From positions 62,001-126,000 of the forward strand of contig NZ_JHXX01000006.1 in the NCBI RefSeq assembly GCF_000621605.1: a stretch of DNA of 64,000 nucleotides, in the 5' to 3' direction. Under the pieces are notes generated by a model that saw only the letters and a program-made list of their open reading frames with translations, ran no database searches and was not told the origin of the DNA. The translations under genes and the position numbers were made by a program. Shown here piece by piece: positions 1 to 8,485 of the stretch. Within the stretch, counting starts at the first letter, position 1. Each line of letters opens with the position of its first letter. Origin of the DNA: Butyrivibrio sp. MC2021. GTDB lineage: Bacteria; Bacillota; Clostridia; Lachnospirales; Lachnospiraceae.

Positions 1-972
1 TGCTCCGAATCCGATATAACTGATATTTTCCGGAAGTCTTTTTGAAGGAAGTATCATTTTTGAACATCCGTAAAAGGCATACTCTTTGATCTCTGTAACA
101 GAATCCGGAAGCACAACTTCTTCCAGATTCTGGCAATTTCTGAAGGCATAACCACCGATGGAAATTACTGTATCGGGAATTACGATTTCCTTTAAATAGT
201 AATCGTCATCAGCAATTTGACTCGGAATGGCTGTCATTCCTTCCGCAAAGATCATTTTCTGAACAGAATATTCAAAGGGATCTACACCGGTATCTTTCAA
301 AGACGCCGGAATCGTTATCTCTATAAGGGCTTTGTCCTTCGCAAAAGCTTTGGTGCCCAGGTATTCCAGTTTATCTGGAAGGGTAATGTCGCTTAGACTT
401 GTACATTCTTCAAAAGCCTTTTGATCGATAGAAGTCAGTTCCTTAGAAAGCTGCACTTTGCGAAGAGAGCTGCAATATCTGAAGGCTCCACAACCGATCT
501 TCTGAACGGTATCGGGAATTATAACAGTCTCAAGAGCGCTCTTTCCCTTGAAGGCGTCATTGGCAAGAATAACGACCTTATGACCGTCAATTTCCTCCGG
601 GATAACAACGTCCGCTTCTTTTCCGTAATAATGAGAGATTACAGCATCTTCTCCGGAAAGATAGTATCTGTAATCCCCAAAGGTTAAGTCAGCCTCAAAA
701 CTGATTTCCTCCTCCTGCAGGAGTTCTTCTACTTCCTCAGTCTCTTCGGTTTCCTCGGTTCCTTCAATTACTTCAGCTTCTTCAAGCTCTGTCTGCTCTT
801 CAAAAGAGCTATCTTCTGCCTGCTGTGCCGGCTCTTCGAATATGATTTCTTCATATTCGGCTTCCTCGCCGGCTCTGGCGGTTACTGCCGCACCGGGAGT
901 GATCATGAAACCTGTCATAACGGCCAGAACGGCGGCCATGACGCGCTTCCCCACAAAATTACTTTTTTTCAT
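1..972 (-). CDS. BspA-like leucine-rich-repeat surface protein (3' part outside window)
   Basis: An open frame of 324 codons runs off the left edge, so the C-terminus is missing. It starts at ATG 972 behind AAGGAG at 7 nt spacing. Residues 1-35 form a signal peptide (MKKSNFVGKR, then a hydrophobic core and an Ala-rich cleavage region). A Glu-rich linker follows to about residue 85. After it come tandem LRR_5 repeats of the treponemal BspA type (pattern VxIPxxVxxIGxxAFxxCxxLxxVxLP). Such proteins are secreted adhesin-like surface proteins in gut and rumen Firmicutes. The acidic linker resembles those of the wall proteins at 5309-11467. The exact ligand cannot be told from sequence. It lies 22 nt downstream of the YlmH-like gene. 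Confidence 0.85.
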   Translation of the reverse strand, partial: MKKSNFVGKRVMAAVLAVMTGFMITPGAAVTARAGEEAEYEEIIFEEPAQQAEDSSFEEQTELEEAEVIEGTEETEETEEVEELLQEEEISFEADLTFGDYRYYLSGEDAVISHYYGKEADVVIPEEIDGHKVVILANDAFKGKSALETVIIPDTVQKIGCGAFRYCSSLRKVQLSKELTSIDQKAFEECTSLSDITLPDKLEYLGTKAFAKDKALIEITIPASLKDTGVDPFEYSVQKMIFAEGMTAIPSQIADDDYYLKEIVIPDTVISIGGYAFRNCQNLEEVVLPDSVTEIKEYAFYGCSKMILPSKRLPENISYIGFGA

Positions 973-994
973 AGCGTCTCCTTATATAGAATTT

Positions 995-1804
995 TTAAAC
1001 AAATAACTTAACCTTCACGAAGCACCGGCCCTTGCGGGTGGTGCCGGTCTGGCCCAGGTAGATGAACTTGCCGTGGCCCCGGACGGATACCCGTGCCCCC
1101 TCCTTCAGGTCGTAGCCGCCGCTGTAGGCTGTGCGGCCGTCGATGAAGACCTGCTCTGATTCTATGAGTCTCTGGGACTCTGACCTTGAGAGATTATATA
1201 CAAAAGCAAGGATAGCATCAATCCTTTCCGAGGCAACACTTCCGCTTTTTTCCTCAAAAGCGGGACGGATAGTGCACTCCGCAGGATTCACGATGCTGCA
1301 TTTCACAGAGGTGTGTCTGATCCTTATGAGCTCTTTGCAGATCATCTCCGCCATTTCTTCGGTCACAAAAAAATAGGCTTCCTTCTCCCCCGTGAGAATG
1401 TCGCCTATCTGATCTCTCTCTATTCCCAGATTCATCAGGGCTCCCAGGTAATCTCTATGGGTGAGCTCATCGGAAAACTTCGCATTTACCGGCAGCACAT
1501 GGATGCACTTAAGGACCTGACTTTCCGCGGCCTCCGCCATAAGAAAGCCCTCCTCATCCAGATACTCCGGCAAAAAGCAGATCATCGCTCTCTCCGCATC
1601 CTCAAAGCCGCCGTAGACTACGTACTTCGCGCCGCAGTATTCATGCACGTTTGAGGAGATCCCTTCGCTTGCCAGAATCTGATAAAATGTCGCCAGCTCA
1701 GACACGGACAAAAAGTCCGTGTGAGTGACAAAGTTGTTCATATATGCTCTTGTGGCCAGGTCTCTGACTCTGCCCGCAAGAAAATCTTTACTTTTTTCTT
1801 CCAT
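995..1804 (-). CDS. YlmH-family S4-domain RNA-binding protein
   Basis: The product is 269 residues. The N-terminal two thirds match the YlmH family (helical region with the typical HRDYLGALMNLGIERDQIGD stretch). The C-terminal 70 residues are an S4 RNA-binding fold (ERIDAIL, then SRSESQRLIE and VFIDGR). YlmH proteins bind ribosomes or tRNA and in Bacillus take part in rescue of stalled ribosomes; in many Firmicutes the gene sits in the division cluster, which is not the case here. ATG 1804 follows GGAAAG at 8 nt; an in-frame TTG six bases earlier has no better site. It lies 18 nt after the Nudix gene, so the two are probably cotranscribed. Confidence 0.85.
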   Translation of the reverse strand: MEEKSKDFLAGRVRDLATRAYMNNFVTHTDFLSVSELATFYQILASEGISSNVHEYCGAKYVVYGGFEDAERAMICFLPEYLDEEGFLMAEAAESQVLKCIHVLPVNAKFSDELTHRDYLGALMNLGIERDQIGDILTGEKEAYFFVTEEMAEMICKELIRIRHTSVKCSIVNPAECTIRPAFEEKSGSVASERIDAILAFVYNLSRSESQRLIESEQVFIDGRTAYSGGYDLKEGARVSVRGHGKFIYLGQTGTTRKGRCFVKVKLFV

Positions 1805-1822
1805 GATCAAAACTTTCCGTAT

Positions 1823-2335
1823 TTACAACTTGGACAAAACAGCCTTGAAATCCAGCTCTTTTCCGTCCAGAACAGCTTCCCGGAGGTTGTCCTCCAGGTC
1901 GTAGGCCATCTTCAGGGAAAAGAACTTCTCGCTCTCCTCAAGAAGAAGGAAAAATATCTTATCTCCCTCCCAGATGTTGAGGTCGAAGACGTCGCTCTTT
2001 TTTACCCATTCGAGCCTTCCCTCGTCGCATTCCTTTGGCTCTCCGGCGGGACATTTGGCTGTGAAAAGAGACATGAGCTCGTAGTCGCCCTTATCGGAAA
2101 TAAAGGTGATGACCGCTCTGTACCTGAGCTGATCCAGCGGGATGTCAAAGCCTGTCTCCTCGTAGATCTCGCGCTTTGCACACTCCTCGGGGCTCTCCCC
2201 GTCCTCGAAATGGCCGCCGACGCCGATCCACTTGTCTTTATTTATATCGTTCTTTTTGCTGACTCTGTGCATCATGAGGTATTTGTCATCCCGCTCAAGA
2301 TAGCACAGAGTCGTAAGTTCCGTTTTTCTACCCAT
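1823..2335 (-). CDS. Nudix hydrolase, MutT/8-oxo-dGTPase-like
   Basis: A 170-residue Nudix protein. The full Nudix box is present at about residues 40-62 (GHFEDGE, then REIYEETGF, i.e. G-x5-E-x7-REUxEExGU), which binds the divalent metal and cleaves nucleoside diphosphate-linked substrates. The family includes 8-oxo-dGTP pyrophosphatases; the real substrate is not known. Two starts are possible: TTG 2350, which overlaps the TGA of the upstream protease gene, or ATG 2335, 11 nt after that stop. I prefer ATG 2335; neither has a strong Shine-Dalgarno site, so translational coupling to the protease gene is likely. Confidence 0.85.
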   Translation of the reverse strand: MGRKTELTTLCYLERDDKYLMMHRVSKKNDINKDKWIGVGGHFEDGESPEECAKREIYEETGFDIPLDQLRYRAVITFISDKGDYELMSLFTAKCPAGEPKECDEGRLEWVKKSDVFDLNIWEGDKIFFLLLEESEKFFSLKMAYDLEDNLREAVLDGKELDFKAVLSKL

Positions 2336-2346
2336 TTTTTTACCGA

Positions 2347-4821
2347 TCAATACTTAAGAAAAGGTGTCCAGTACTGCTGCTGATAGCCGTCTGTGAAGCA
2401 GAAGCCCACCATAACGGGGCCGTCGCCGACAGAAACGTTGCTGATAACAAGGTCCTTCATGTCCTTATCAAGAGTCATGGGGTCTCCGATGTAGAAGGCG
2501 TCCACAAACTTCTTGTCATAGGTGTAGTAGTCACAGATGAACTCAATAGTGTCACCAACTTCAAGCTCTGTCACGTTCTTGGCTACAGTCTCTGTCTCGC
2601 CCTCCACGTAATCGTAGTTGGCACCGGCCACGTAGCCGTTTTCATTCTCTGAGTCAAAGACAATGATGAGCTCAGCTCTGTCGCCGTTTACATAGCAGGG
2701 AACACGGCCTGTGATGGCGTAGCTGTCGCCTTCCTGCTGAAAATCGATGACAAAGTATGAAACCACCTGTCCGTCAATGGCGAGCCAGGTCTTGTCTGTG
2801 GGAGCCATAAGGTTGCCTTCCTCGTCGTACTCAAAGGCGTTGTCCTTACCAAGTTCGAGGTAGCCCTCGCCGTCGTCGTAGTACATGCTGAATGTTAGGT
2901 CGCTTACCTGATTCCAGTTGTCCTCGGTGAGAGTGATAACGTCCTCTCCCGCTGAGTTCTTTTTCCAGAAGAGCTGTGAAGCATCAAACTGATGGCCTGC
3001 GATGACCTGGGCTGCCTTATCCACATCAAGGCTCTTTCCGAGGAAAGAAGTATTGGAGGCGCTGAGGCCTGAAATACTGCTAAAGTCGCTGGAAAGGAAG
3101 GTTGAAAGAAGCTGGCCGATAAGCTCTGCTGAGGAGCCACCGGCTGCGCTGCCGCTTCCTGTATAATCTCCGAAAAGTGAGCCCATAGGTGAAGCTGTGG
3201 CGCTTCCGCCTGCAACAGCCTGACCTGCAACGTTCATGGCTGCGAAGTCCTGAATACACTTAGCATAGTCGTCGTCCATTCCGATGGCTGCGTAGGTGTT
3301 GACCATGCCGTCTACCTTTCCGGGCTTCTTGCTGGGGAAGTAGATTGAAAGGCCGTAGGCGTTGGTCATGTTGGAGCTGGTTCTGTTATATTTGATGGCG
3401 CTCTTTAAGGCATCTGCCAGCTCTGTGGCTTCTTTGGTATTCATTCTGATGGCAAAATCCACCAGGTCCACCTGGTCTATCTTGGAGGATGCCGCAAACT
3501 CTCTTGTGGTGCTGCGGGCTGTTGAAACAGAGGCAAACTCGCTGCTCTGGATCTTTTCCGATGTGTCCTTGGAAAAATCTGCCAGCTCTGCAGGTACTGT
3601 ATGGGAGAGCTCTGCCAGGTCTATCATTGAAAGTGTGGTCTTCTGACCGGGGCAGCTCTGGGCACAGGCATTGGTAAAGGAGTCGATGATGTTTTTGCCG
3701 ATCTCAAGGGTGGACATGGAGGTGTTTCTTCCGAGGGCTGTGAGCCAGTCTGTGTAGTACCAGCCTACACCGGGCTCTGTCTCCTCTGATGCCACCAGGT
3801 AATCTGCGTAGTTGGAAACAAGAAGGGCATTCTCAACGGTTGCCATAAGGCAGGTGTCAAAGCCCACAAAATCAAAGGTAACGCCGCCGTCCTTAAGGGC
3901 TGTGTTGATGCCGGCCAGGGACATGGCTCCTGCGGATGCAAACTTCTCATCATAGCCGTAACCGCCCACGGATCCGCCGCCGTGATCCCAGAAAATAAGG
4001 TCATATCTGTCTGCGGGGAAGTTCTGGGCTGACCATTTGATGAAGCCTGAAAGGGTCTCGGGCTTGGTCATGGGAACGCTTCCCAGGTTGTCCTTCAAAA
4101 GTACGAGCTGGCCGTTCTTTACCTGATATACCTGATTGGTGGAGCTGGAAACCACGTTGTTCTGCCAGCTCTTGGCACCGCCTGTGTAAACGATAAGATT
4201 TACCTTATCTCCAAGGTCTGCACGAAGCATCTCCTGAAGGTCCTTGGTTGCCATGCCGCTTCTGGACTCAAGGTCTGCGCCGCACATGTAGACCATGATG
4301 GTTACGATATCGGAGCCGTCGCCCTTGATCACTGTGCGCTTTTCTCTGGCACCTGCAGCCACCTGTGTGTTGAGCTTTCCTGTGTTGCTCTCGCTGCTCC
4401 AGGCTGCTGAACTGAGGCCCTCACCGCCGTAGGGGCTGTAGCCTCCGCCAAGAAGGCCACCCAGAAGTGAGCCGCTGCCGCCACCAAGGGATACTGACTG
4501 TGAACCCTGGGATGAGGTTGTTGTCTGGGAGGGCTGGGTGTCATACTGAACCACCTGCTGGGAGCCGGTGGAACCGCCGCCTCCAAGCATTGTGCCAAGG
4601 CCGCCACCGCCGCCCAGGAGTACTATTGCAATTACTATTATCATAAAAAGTGGGCTTCTTCCGCCGGATCTCTGGGGGCCGCCGTCTCCGCTGCCGCCGC
4701 CGTTTCCTCCGCCGAAGCTGCCGCTGCCTACGGGACCGGTGCCAAGGCCGTCGCCTCTTTTGTGTACGCCGGAGCCGCCTTCCGTCACATTCTTTTTCCT
4801 ACCTGCAGGTCTGTTTTCCAT
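2347..4821 (-). CDS. Clostripain-family (C11) cysteine peptidase, membrane-anchored
   Basis: The product is 824 residues. The N-terminus is a Gly/Ser-rich basic tail of about 55 residues, followed by one membrane segment (residues about 57-75) and another Gly/Ser linker to about 165. The C11 catalytic domain starts near 171 (TIMVYMCGADLE). The likely catalytic His is in WDHGGG (about 280) and the Cys in GFDTCLMA (about 324). The C-terminal 250 residues are an unassigned extracellular domain. C11 enzymes cleave after Arg or Lys and usually self-process. ATG 4821 is chosen because GAGGAGG stands 6 nt before it; an in-frame start 15 nt earlier lies upstream of that site. It heads a likely operon with the Nudix and YlmH-like genes. 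Confidence 0.88.
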   Translation of the reverse strand: MENRPAGRKKNVTEGGSGVHKRGDGLGTGPVGSGSFGGGNGGGSGDGGPQRSGGRSPLFMIIVIAIVLLGGGGGLGTMLGGGGSTGSQQVVQYDTQPSQTTTSSQGSQSVSLGGGSGSLLGGLLGGGYSPYGGEGLSSAAWSSESNTGKLNTQVAAGAREKRTVIKGDGSDIVTIMVYMCGADLESRSGMATKDLQEMLRADLGDKVNLIVYTGGAKSWQNNVVSSSTNQVYQVKNGQLVLLKDNLGSVPMTKPETLSGFIKWSAQNFPADRYDLIFWDHGGGSVGGYGYDEKFASAGAMSLAGINTALKDGGVTFDFVGFDTCLMATVENALLVSNYADYLVASEETEPGVGWYYTDWLTALGRNTSMSTLEIGKNIIDSFTNACAQSCPGQKTTLSMIDLAELSHTVPAELADFSKDTSEKIQSSEFASVSTARSTTREFAASSKIDQVDLVDFAIRMNTKEATELADALKSAIKYNRTSSNMTNAYGLSIYFPSKKPGKVDGMVNTYAAIGMDDDYAKCIQDFAAMNVAGQAVAGGSATASPMGSLFGDYTGSGSAAGGSSAELIGQLLSTFLSSDFSSISGLSASNTSFLGKSLDVDKAAQVIAGHQFDASQLFWKKNSAGEDVITLTEDNWNQVSDLTFSMYYDDGEGYLELGKDNAFEYDEEGNLMAPTDKTWLAIDGQVVSYFVIDFQQEGDSYAITGRVPCYVNGDRAELIIVFDSENENGYVAGANYDYVEGETETVAKNVTELEVGDTIEFICDYYTYDKKFVDAFYIGDPMTLDKDMKDLVISNVSVGDGPVMVGFCFTDGYQQQYWTPFLKY

Positions 4822-4929
4822 ACAATACCTCCTCATTCACGATATATAAATATGCTTTCGCATCATGAAACTTAGTCAAAAATCATTATAAACCATGAAA
4901 ACTGCGGCTTTCAATCATTAATAGAGGAC

Positions 4930-5151
4930 GGGACAATGGGGAGGGATTCGCTGCGCCCTGCGAAAACACAAAATACTCGCGTCGTTGACTTCCTGGTTTA
5001 GTGGCCTTCATAGGCCAGTCCGCCAAGCTTTCACGTTGTTCAGAACAGCTTGACGGCCAGTCCTCTGAAGGCCTACTAAATCAAGGTCGTCATCCGAATG
5101 TCTCGCATTTTGTATTTCCGCAGGGCGCATCAAATCCCTCCCCATTGTCCC
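4930..5151 (-). repeat. Long imperfect palindrome E1 (candidate structured RNA or mobile hairpin)
   Basis: This 222-bp element fills most of the 487-bp gap 4822-5308. Its ends are a perfect 19-bp inverted repeat: GGGACAATGGGGAGGGATT at 4930-4948 and its complement at 5133-5151. Nested inside are the paired arms TGCGCCCTGCG, then TTTAG (4997-5001) with CTAAA (5076-5080), and GGCCTTCA (5003-5010) with TGAAGGCC (5066-5073). The loop holds TTTCACGTTGTTCAGAACA (5029-5047). The core 4976-5106 aligns without net gap to the core of E2 at 32843-32973. No convincing protein is encoded. The strand is assigned by a wobble-pair argument and is tentative. I see nothing notable in 5152-5259. Confidence 0.8.
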
Positions 5152-5259
5152 TGTCTATGATTATCTTGAAGATAAGATTTGCAGCCTGGTTTTCTTCTCC
5201 CATTTTTTTGGGTTTCTGGCAAAAAATATTACTTTTATGCCGTAGGGAAAAAGCGACAT

Positions 5260-5293
5260 AAAAGGGCACCCGCACTGTTATATGCGGATGCCC
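5260..5293 (-). terminator. Rho-independent terminator of the 443-residue wall-protein gene
   Basis: Reading the minus strand, GGGCATCCGCA pairs with TGCGGGTGCCC around an 8-nt loop, followed by TTTTATG. It begins 16 nt after the stop codon at 5309. Confidence 0.8.
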
Positions 5294-5308
5294 TGGAATT
5301 CAGAAACG

Positions 5309-6640
5309 TTAATGAATAAGTACTCCGTCGGCGTCGAAGGTGTATTTTTTGCCCCAGCGGCGGATGGATATGCCTTTGGCCATGGTGCCGTCGGCCTGGA
5401 TGTAATATTTATTGCCGCCTTCAGTTACCCAGTAGCTGTGCATCTGATGGCCGTGCTCGTCGAAGTAATAGGTATCGCCGTCGATATCAACGAAGCCGAT
5501 CTGCATTACGCAGTCTTCATCGAAGTAATATGTGGAAACCCATCTTTCAAGCCAGCCTGATACTGCCATTCCGTCACTGTCGAAGTAGTACATCTTTCCA
5601 TCTTCCTGATGGAAAACGCAGGTCTGCATAATGCCTTTTTCATTGAAGTAGTACAACTCGCCGTCAATGTTCCACATTCCTGTAAGAAGCTGGCCATCTG
5701 CGGTCATGTAGTAGATTGCGCCCCACTTCTCGAACCATTCGCCGTCATCGGGATCGATAGGATCGATAGGATCAACAGGGTCTATCGGAGGATCTACTAT
5801 GATTATCGGATCTTCCGGATCACCGGGATCAATAGGGCCAACGGGCTCCTCTTTGATGGTCATTGTGGGTGAAACATACACGCCATCCAGAATCTTGCCA
5901 TCGGAGGTTTCCCGTCCGCCTTCGCGGATCCATTCCTGGCCGTCTATAATAAGATGCAGCTCAGTTCCGAATTCATGGGTGTATTGATACTCAGAAGTCC
6001 TCAGCACCGACAGTCTGTAGCGATAGTCCCCAGCAGAGAAAAAGTCATTGGAATCAGCTCTGACAGGAGTAAAGCTTCCGTGCATATATTTCAGCCATTC
6101 AATTTTGTAAATTGTTATTGGAGCAGGGATCACGAAATCCGGGTCCTGATACTTATGGCCGTCCACGAATATCTCGCCTATATTGGATGTTCCATTAATT
6201 GTTGTAATCTGGTGCTTTTCTCCGGCTGGCAATGTCTGGAAGGTAAAAGGATACTCATGAAGCGGGAACATCCGCTCTCCGGCCTCATCCAGCGGAGCAA
6301 TATAAATTAAATATTTGCCAAAAGGCTTCTCCAAGTCAAAAAAGGCCTGGGCTAAATTAAAGCTTGTCTCTTCTGTGTAATAAGAGTCGCCCTCTATTTC
6401 AATCTCGTATTGTGCTGCCCCCTCATAAGGGTCATACATCAAAATGCCGTTCTCATCCCTCAGTCTTGCAAGATAGCCGGTTTCCTGTAACTGCGCTTCC
6501 TCGGGAGCTGCCCCAAAAATATCATCCTCCTCAAGGAAGATCTCCTCAGGCTCCTCCTGGGCCAAAGCGGTAACAGGCTGCATTACAAGGCCTGCACACA
6601 TGGTTAGTGCCAACAGTTTCGTTAATAATTTTTTACTCAT
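5309..6640 (-). CDS. Secreted cell-wall-binding repeat protein, one-module form
   Basis: The product is 443 residues. Residues 1-28 are a signal peptide (MSKKLLTKLLAL...), almost the same as in the next two genes. An acidic linker and a region with a FN3-like look follow. Then comes one copy of an unnamed module of about 110 residues (TTINGTSNIGEIFVDG ... AGDYRYRLSV ... LIIDGQEW ... VSPTMTI). A Pro/Asp linker (repeated PIDP) leads to about seven choline-binding-type repeats of about 20 residues (pattern G-x-x-YYF-x-x-x-G). Such repeats attach proteins to wall polymers. ATG 6640 follows GAGGTGG at 6 nt; an in-frame GTG 15 nt earlier overlaps that site and is rejected. No enzyme domain is seen. 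Confidence 0.82.
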   Translation of the reverse strand: MSKKLLTKLLALTMCAGLVMQPVTALAQEEPEEIFLEEDDIFGAAPEEAQLQETGYLARLRDENGILMYDPYEGAAQYEIEIEGDSYYTEETSFNLAQAFFDLEKPFGKYLIYIAPLDEAGERMFPLHEYPFTFQTLPAGEKHQITTINGTSNIGEIFVDGHKYQDPDFVIPAPITIYKIEWLKYMHGSFTPVRADSNDFFSAGDYRYRLSVLRTSEYQYTHEFGTELHLIIDGQEWIREGGRETSDGKILDGVYVSPTMTIKEEPVGPIDPGDPEDPIIIVDPPIDPVDPIDPIDPDDGEWFEKWGAIYYMTADGQLLTGMWNIDGELYYFNEKGIMQTCVFHQEDGKMYYFDSDGMAVSGWLERWVSTYYFDEDCVMQIGFVDIDGDTYYFDEHGHQMHSYWVTEGGNKYYIQADGTMAKGISIRRWGKKYTFDADGVLIH

Positions 6641-6727
6641 ACTATCCCACCTCACTCAAAAATGAAATTTAATACCAAAACTCTACGGCCGTTGCAAAAT
6701 AAATTTTAAGATACCCATAACAAAATA

Positions 6728-6747
6728 AACACCTAACCATTAGTTAG
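6728..6747 (-). promoter_or_regulatory. Candidate operator upstream of the 443-residue wall-protein gene
   Basis: The plus strand reads AACACCTAACCATTAGTTAG. It contains the palindrome CTAAC-N5-GTTAG and lies 88 nt before ATG 6640. A copy with one difference in 20 bases lies 86 nt before ATG 11467. The equal distance, the symmetry, and the adjacent MalT-type regulator gene make it a candidate binding site. The proposal is an inference. Confidence 0.5.
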
Positions 6748-6790
6748 TATTTGTCATTCGTCAGATATTCACACTATTCTTAAAATAATC

Positions 6791-8449
6791 TTATGGCAGC
6801 AGTACTCCATTTTCATCGAAGGAGTATTTTTTGCCCCATCTCTTTATGGTCTCTGACTTGGCCAACTTGCCGTCGGACTTGGCATAGTATTTCTTGCCCT
6901 CTTCTTCTATCCAGCCGCTCTTAACCAGATGCCCCTTATCATTGAAGTAGTAGGTATCTTCATCGATATCGGCAAAGCCTTTCATCATAACGAATTCATC
7001 ATCGAACCTGTAAGTTGCATTCCACTTGCTAAGCCAGCCTTTTACGGCCTTTCCGTCGCTGCCGAAGTAGTACTTCTTTTCCCCTTCTTCATGGAACACA
7101 TTCTTCTGAAGAGTTCCGTTTGCGCTAAAGAGATAGTACTCTCCGTCAATCTTCTGAACACCGCTAAGCTTCTGACCATCCTCAGTCTCATAGTAGGTTG
7201 CGCCCCACTTTGTCTTCCAGGTTCCGCCTTCGATATTATTGGGATCATCAGGATCGTCAGGTTCAATAGGTTCTTCACCCTTAATCTCGATAACTCCTGT
7301 TCTAAAAGTTGCCATGATCATTCCGTCGCCCACTATGGTACCTGTGGATACCATAGTGCATTCCAGGCCGTCTATTATTACTTTTGTTTCTTCTGTGAGC
7401 TTATGGGTATATACATAATCATCCTTTAAGCTCATTATGAAATAATATACATATTCTCCTTCAGTTAAAGTAGGTCCGAAGGCATATATATTTTTCCAGT
7501 TGTCTCCGTCCTTCTTATCAGTATACATTGAGGAAAAATATACTATTCCGTCATCATTCGTAATATTGGGAGTCCTATAAGTACCGCCATTTACAAATAT
7601 CTCAGGAATATCGCTGGTAGCATTTATCTCCTTGAGAGTAACTCGGTTCTCCTCATCAATTACTGAGATTCCGGGACAACGGAAAGTAGCCACATCTATT
7701 CCGATCCATCTTACTCCGTCCACATATAGCTGCATGTACTGATCAAACTCATAGAGATCCTTATGTTCATCGTCAATACCCAGCTCTACCTCATAGAACC
7801 AATCGCCCAGACTAAAGGTTTCTTCAGTTGATTCAACTCTTTCGCCACCACTTGTTCTCTTAAGCCATCTTCCTCCGGTAACTACGATACCTTCGTAATC
7901 AGCAAAAGTGAAATCAGGAGCCTTTGTGGGTTCACCAAACTTGACAAATTCCCCCATATTTGATGTGGCTTCAATTTTCGTGATCTTTGTCTTCTCTAAA
8001 GGGGTAGGTTTTCCATAAACCCAGGGTATTTCTGCAGTCTTTGAAAGTGCAATGCTATCAACTTCCACTCCGTTTACCGCCGTGATCTTAACTGTATATG
8101 AACCGAAGGGTACATCAGATATCTCACAGAAAAACTCAAGATCAAGGGGTGGAAAATACTTAACAACTTCTTTTACATCACCAATTTCAATGAGATAGAG
8201 ACGGCATTCGCCAAGCTGATCCCAATACAGCATATTATCGGATATGCTCACTCCGGAAATCTCAGGAAATTCATCGATAATAATGAGCCCGCCTCCAACC
8301 TCAATATCTTCTTCCGCAGCCTCCTCAAGGACAATTTCCTCGAGATCTGCTTCAGCATCCACTTCCTGTGCATAGGCAGTCACAGGCTGCAAAATAAGAC
8401 CTGCGCACATAGTCAGTGCCAACAATCTTGTTAATAGTTTTTTACTCAT
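6791..8449 (-). CDS. Secreted cell-wall-binding repeat protein, two-module form
   Basis: The product is 552 residues and has the same plan as its neighbours: signal peptide (MSKKLLTRLLAL...), acidic linker, FN3-like part (DNMLYWDQLG...), two copies of the unnamed 110-residue module (starting near TKIEATSNMGEF and KEINATSDIPEIFVNG), then about seven choline-binding-type repeats. Its last 300 bases are almost identical to those of the 993-residue paralogue (6831-7132 against 8526-8827), so the two binding domains were homogenised recently. ATG 8449 follows AGAGGTGG at the same spacing as in the paralogues. Only 36 nt separate it from the upstream stop, so it is probably read from the promoter of the 993-residue gene. 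Confidence 0.82.
   Translation of the reverse strand: MSKKLLTRLLALTMCAGLILQPVTAYAQEVDAEADLEEIVLEEAAEEDIEVGGGLIIIDEFPEISGVSISDNMLYWDQLGECRLYLIEIGDVKEVVKYFPPLDLEFFCEISDVPFGSYTVKITAVNGVEVDSIALSKTAEIPWVYGKPTPLEKTKITKIEATSNMGEFVKFGEPTKAPDFTFADYEGIVVTGGRWLKRTSGGERVESTEETFSLGDWFYEVELGIDDEHKDLYEFDQYMQLYVDGVRWIGIDVATFRCPGISVIDEENRVTLKEINATSDIPEIFVNGGTYRTPNITNDDGIVYFSSMYTDKKDGDNWKNIYAFGPTLTEGEYVYYFIMSLKDDYVYTHKLTEETKVIIDGLECTMVSTGTIVGDGMIMATFRTGVIEIKGEEPIEPDDPDDPNNIEGGTWKTKWGATYYETEDGQKLSGVQKIDGEYYLFSANGTLQKNVFHEEGEKKYYFGSDGKAVKGWLSKWNATYRFDDEFVMMKGFADIDEDTYYFNDKGHLVKSGWIEEEGKKYYAKSDGKLAKSETIKRWGKKYSFDENGVLLP
6831..7132 (-). repeat. 302-bp near-identical direct repeat, copy 1
   Basis: This stretch encodes the choline-binding-type repeat domain of the two-module protein. 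By eye it differs from 8526-8827 at a single synonymous base, while the flanking code of the two genes is clearly diverged. It is a likely gene-conversion tract. Confidence 0.85.
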
Positions 8450-8485
8450 ACTATCCACCTCTCTCATAAAAAATTTCAAAAAATG

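Noticed and set aside
5001-5261. Open frames of 86 and 61 codons across E1
   Set aside because: They follow the palindrome rather than protein-like codon use, are not kept in E2, and lack ribosome sites.
5755-5835. Tandem short repeats (ATCGATAGG-type)
   Set aside because: They encode the Pro/Asp linker of the wall protein and are explained by the coding frame.
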